Positions 61,861 through 64,000 of a stretch of DNA of 64,000 nucleotides are shown piece by piece. This DNA comes from Progne subis subis (lineage: Eukaryota > Chordata > Aves > Passeriformes > Hirundinidae), in the NCBI GenBank assembly GCA_022316685.1, contig JAKJHU010000075.1, positions 2,666,501-2,730,500 of the forward strand. The letters are read 5' to 3'. The notes under the pieces are model-generated. The model did no database searches. It was not told the origin of the DNA and saw only the letters and a program-made list of their open reading frames with translations. Made by a program: the position numbers and the translations under genes. The number at the start of each line of letters is the position of its first letter. Positions within the stretch are counted from its first letter, which is position 1.

Positions 61861-63287
61861 TCATAGGTTAGCACAGTTTTGTTTTCTAGATATAGAGAAA
61901 TGTAAAATGTTTTTCCCTGCCCTGACCGTGGCGTAGGTTAGGGGGAGGAGGACAAGGACCTATTAGAAAGCAGGCTGGGATATTGACATATAAGTTGACC
62001 AATGAGAACTGTCAGTGTGACTTCAGAAGGAACATTTAGAACTTTGCAGCTGACTGCTCACTCTCTTGCTTCAGTGACTTGCCATGAGGTAACGTGCTCG
62101 GGGCCGGGCCCGGCCGGGTCGGGCTCTGCTGCCTCTCTGGGCGGCCAGGCCGGGCCTGGCCGGGGCTCTGGGGGCCGCTGCCCGCACGGGGAAGGCCTGG
62201 GCCGGCTGAGCCCCTTTTCCTCGCTTGTGGGCAGGGGAGAGGGGCGGCTGCAGCTCGGCAGTGCGGGGCCGTGTGCTCAGACCACGGCAGAAGCGGCCAA
62301 AACATGGCCCAGCTTAACCACCGCTGGCAGCGGAGAAAGAAAGCCTGCAGCTCCATAACAGCTTTGAGCTGGACTGCCTTGGACGAGACCGAGGGGTGGA
62401 AAAAGAGACATTTGCCAGTTTCTTCTACCAGCTTGGTGTGTGCACGTGGCTTTGCAAGCCTGGGCAAAAAATTTAACCCTTTCTTAGCAATACAGAACTT
62501 TTAAAGCACAGTTCTTCCTTGAGAGAAAGAAGAAAGAAGAAAACAGAAGGTACAAGGAACAGACACTGCATGAAGTCAGTTAGATGAGAAGTGAAAGAAC
62601 TAATAATATTGGAATAAGATTGAAGTAGACATTTTTAACTGGACTCTTCTAGGGTAAATTATGAAGAAATGAACTGTTCTTTGCAGCATTCTTAGTATTA
62701 TTTTGAGTAGAATGCTATTCTAATCAAAATTAAGGTCTGGTGTAATAGAGATTTATTTGGGAACTTTGAAACCCCTGCTCCTGGGTCAAAAAGGAGGTCT
62801 CAGCCTTTTGAGACAAAGATAATTTTAGATAAGAAGAAGTATTCGTAAATAATACCCCAGATACACTGAGAAGCTCTGCAGATAGAACCTCACAGTCTGC
62901 GAAACCTCCGGGCGGCAGTGGATGTGTGTGTGAACAAACATCTTCATAAAAAATCTTAAAAGGACTCTTCTCCTAAAATAATGAGTAGTTATGTCTAATT
63001 AGTGAAACTGACTGAAAATCCTAAGTTGTGTCTTTCTATGTTGTTTAATAAGAAAGTTAATAGTTTGTAAGAGGAAAGAAGTGTGTTTTTAAAGTTTCAT
63101 TCTGTTTTAGTTTTTTTTTTTTTCTATTCTTTTAGTGTGTGTTAATAAAATTATTTTTTGTTCATTTTTAAGCTTAAGCCTGCTTTGTTTATTTTTCTCC
63201 TAATCTCTCCCTCCCACAAAAATATTAACACTAAACCCCCTACATTAATTGGTGTTTCTGCCTGGTTTTATTAAATTAAAACCACTA
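61861..63287 (+). mobile_element. 1.43-kb insertion nested in CR1, probably an LTR-type element
   Basis: The insertion is flanked by GAGGATGTA at 61852-61860 and 63288-63296, and CR1 continues seamlessly outside. One reading is a long solo LTR: 5' TGTATCATAGGTTAGC, a TATA-like motif (ACATATAAG near 61987), and AATAAA at 63144-63149 about 140 bases before the right end; with a 5-bp GAGGA duplication that would be ERVL-like. Against this, the right end (ACCACTA) lacks the usual CA. An 8-bp duplication (AGGATGTA) would suggest a hAT-type element, but no clear terminal inverted repeat is seen. The core (62090-62300) is extremely G+C- and CpG-rich. Open frames here (136 codons plus, 143 minus) are products of this composition and match nothing I know. 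Family not identified. Confidence 0.7.
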
Positions 63288-63296
63288 GAGGATGTA

Positions 63297-63715
63297 CTCA
63301 ATCCCCTCGTCCAAATGATTGATGAAGATATGGAGCAGGACTGAGCCCAGGACTGAGCCCTGGGGTACAGCACCAGTAGTAGACCTCAAACTGGATTTAC
63401 TTCTGTCCACCACCATTCTCTTGGCCCAGTCACCCACCCTGTTTTTTCACCAAGTGAAGATCACAGCTGTCCAAGCCACAGGCAGCCATTTTCTCCAGGG
63501 TAATGCTGTGGAAGATGGTGTCAAATGCTTTACTGAAGTCGGGGTAGGCAATGTCCACAGCTTTTTCCTCATCCACAGAGTGGGTCACTTTGTCACAGGC
63601 AAGAGATCAGGTTGGTTAAGCAGTACCTGCCTTTCATAACCCTGTGTTGTCTGGACCTGATTGTCCTGCAAAGGTATACGATGGGATTTAGGATGATCTG
63701 CTCCATCAGCTTCCT
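63297..63715 (-). mobile_element. CR1 LINE, 5' part of the split copy, minus orientation
   Basis: Continues CR1 exactly where the left part stopped: 'ctcaatcccctcgtccaaatgattgatgaagat', 'actgagccctggggtacagcaccagtagt'. On the minus strand, codons around 63500-63531 read KAFDTIFHSITLEKM, the CR1 RT motif A region with its Asp kept. The copy is truncated at about 63715. It carries decayed frames and is inactive. Confidence 0.93.
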
Positions 63716-64000
63716 CTACAAAGACATTTTTAGTTTTTATTACTTAAAATATAACAGGTATAACAGTCACAAAGCTGACAAGGTGGTCGTGAGACAGTGC
63801 ACAATTATGTTTTTATGTAGGTGATGTGTATCCTTGCATGAATTGGGAACTTTATGGCAGTGGATGCAATAGTGACAATTCATCAGCAATCCAGAATAAC
63901 TGACTAAAACATCTTAAAAATTTTTTAGTATGCATATGGTTGAATTGCTCTAGTCAGCTATAAGGACAGCCATATGCAGAACACTGCAAAATGCAAGAGA
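63716..64000. other. non-coding right edge
   Basis: AT-rich sequence after the CR1 truncation point; nothing recognised. Confidence 0.6.

Noticed and set aside
62036..62504. Long G+C-rich open frames on both strands (143 codons minus, 136 plus)
   Set aside because: Open on both strands because stop codons are rare in G+C-rich DNA. They lie inside a mobile insertion and match no known protein.
1..64000. CRISPR arrays, bacterial operons, tRNA and rRNA genes
   Set aside because: No regularly spaced repeats, no cloverleaf with A and B boxes seen, and everything else points to vertebrate nuclear DNA.

Overview
The window is AT-rich vertebrate nuclear DNA, most likely from a bird. I found no complete protein-coding gene, no structural RNA gene and nothing bacterial. 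The bird call rests on the repeats: at least eight CR1 LINE fragments that end in the typical avian attctgtg-type 3' tail and carry recognisable CR1 reverse-transcriptase pieces, plus solo LTRs of endogenous retroviruses. One LTR belongs to the family with the 'tatggaatatccctttgg' block that I know from many bird genomes. The rest looks like intergenic or long-intron sequence with microsatellites and short poly(A)/poly(T) runs. The longest open frame, 163 codons at 35571-36062, shows no similarity I recognise.

Layout. Positions 1-4300 are possibly part of a gene: an open, coding-like stretch ending at a splice-donor-like site at 107/108, and further on a candidate 3'UTR end (Pumilio and AU-rich motifs, AATAAA at 4291). 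Positions 8150-9235 form a G+C-richer block with LTR-like features. At 10060-10620 on the minus strand is a broken retroelement relic that looks like a retropepsin-type protease. A plus-strand solo LTR lies at 20155-20687 with a perfect 6-bp target duplication, and a minus-strand ERVL-type LTR at 26409-27022. Positions 28.6-38 kb hold three CR1 pieces and a perfect 27-bp inverted repeat (35629-35687).

Positions 46.9-53.8 kb hold two diverged solo LTRs of one family in the same orientation (46910-47549 and 53136-53841), with two CR1 fragments, a (GT)20(AT)6 tract and a CAA-rich tract between them. Positions 55.5-64 kb hold three CR1 copies. One of these (60945-63715) is split by a 1.43-kb insertion with a very G+C-rich core, flanked by a 9-bp direct repeat.

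The clearest results are the LTR boundaries with their target duplications, the nested insertion, the perfect hairpins, a triple AGGTCA cluster and the protease-like relic. Several stretches (around 5.75, 17.6, 28.0, 32.3, 32.9 and 59.0 kb) have a texture that makes me suspect conserved non-coding elements, but only a multi-species alignment could show this. I saw no clear sign of an undescribed multi-gene system.
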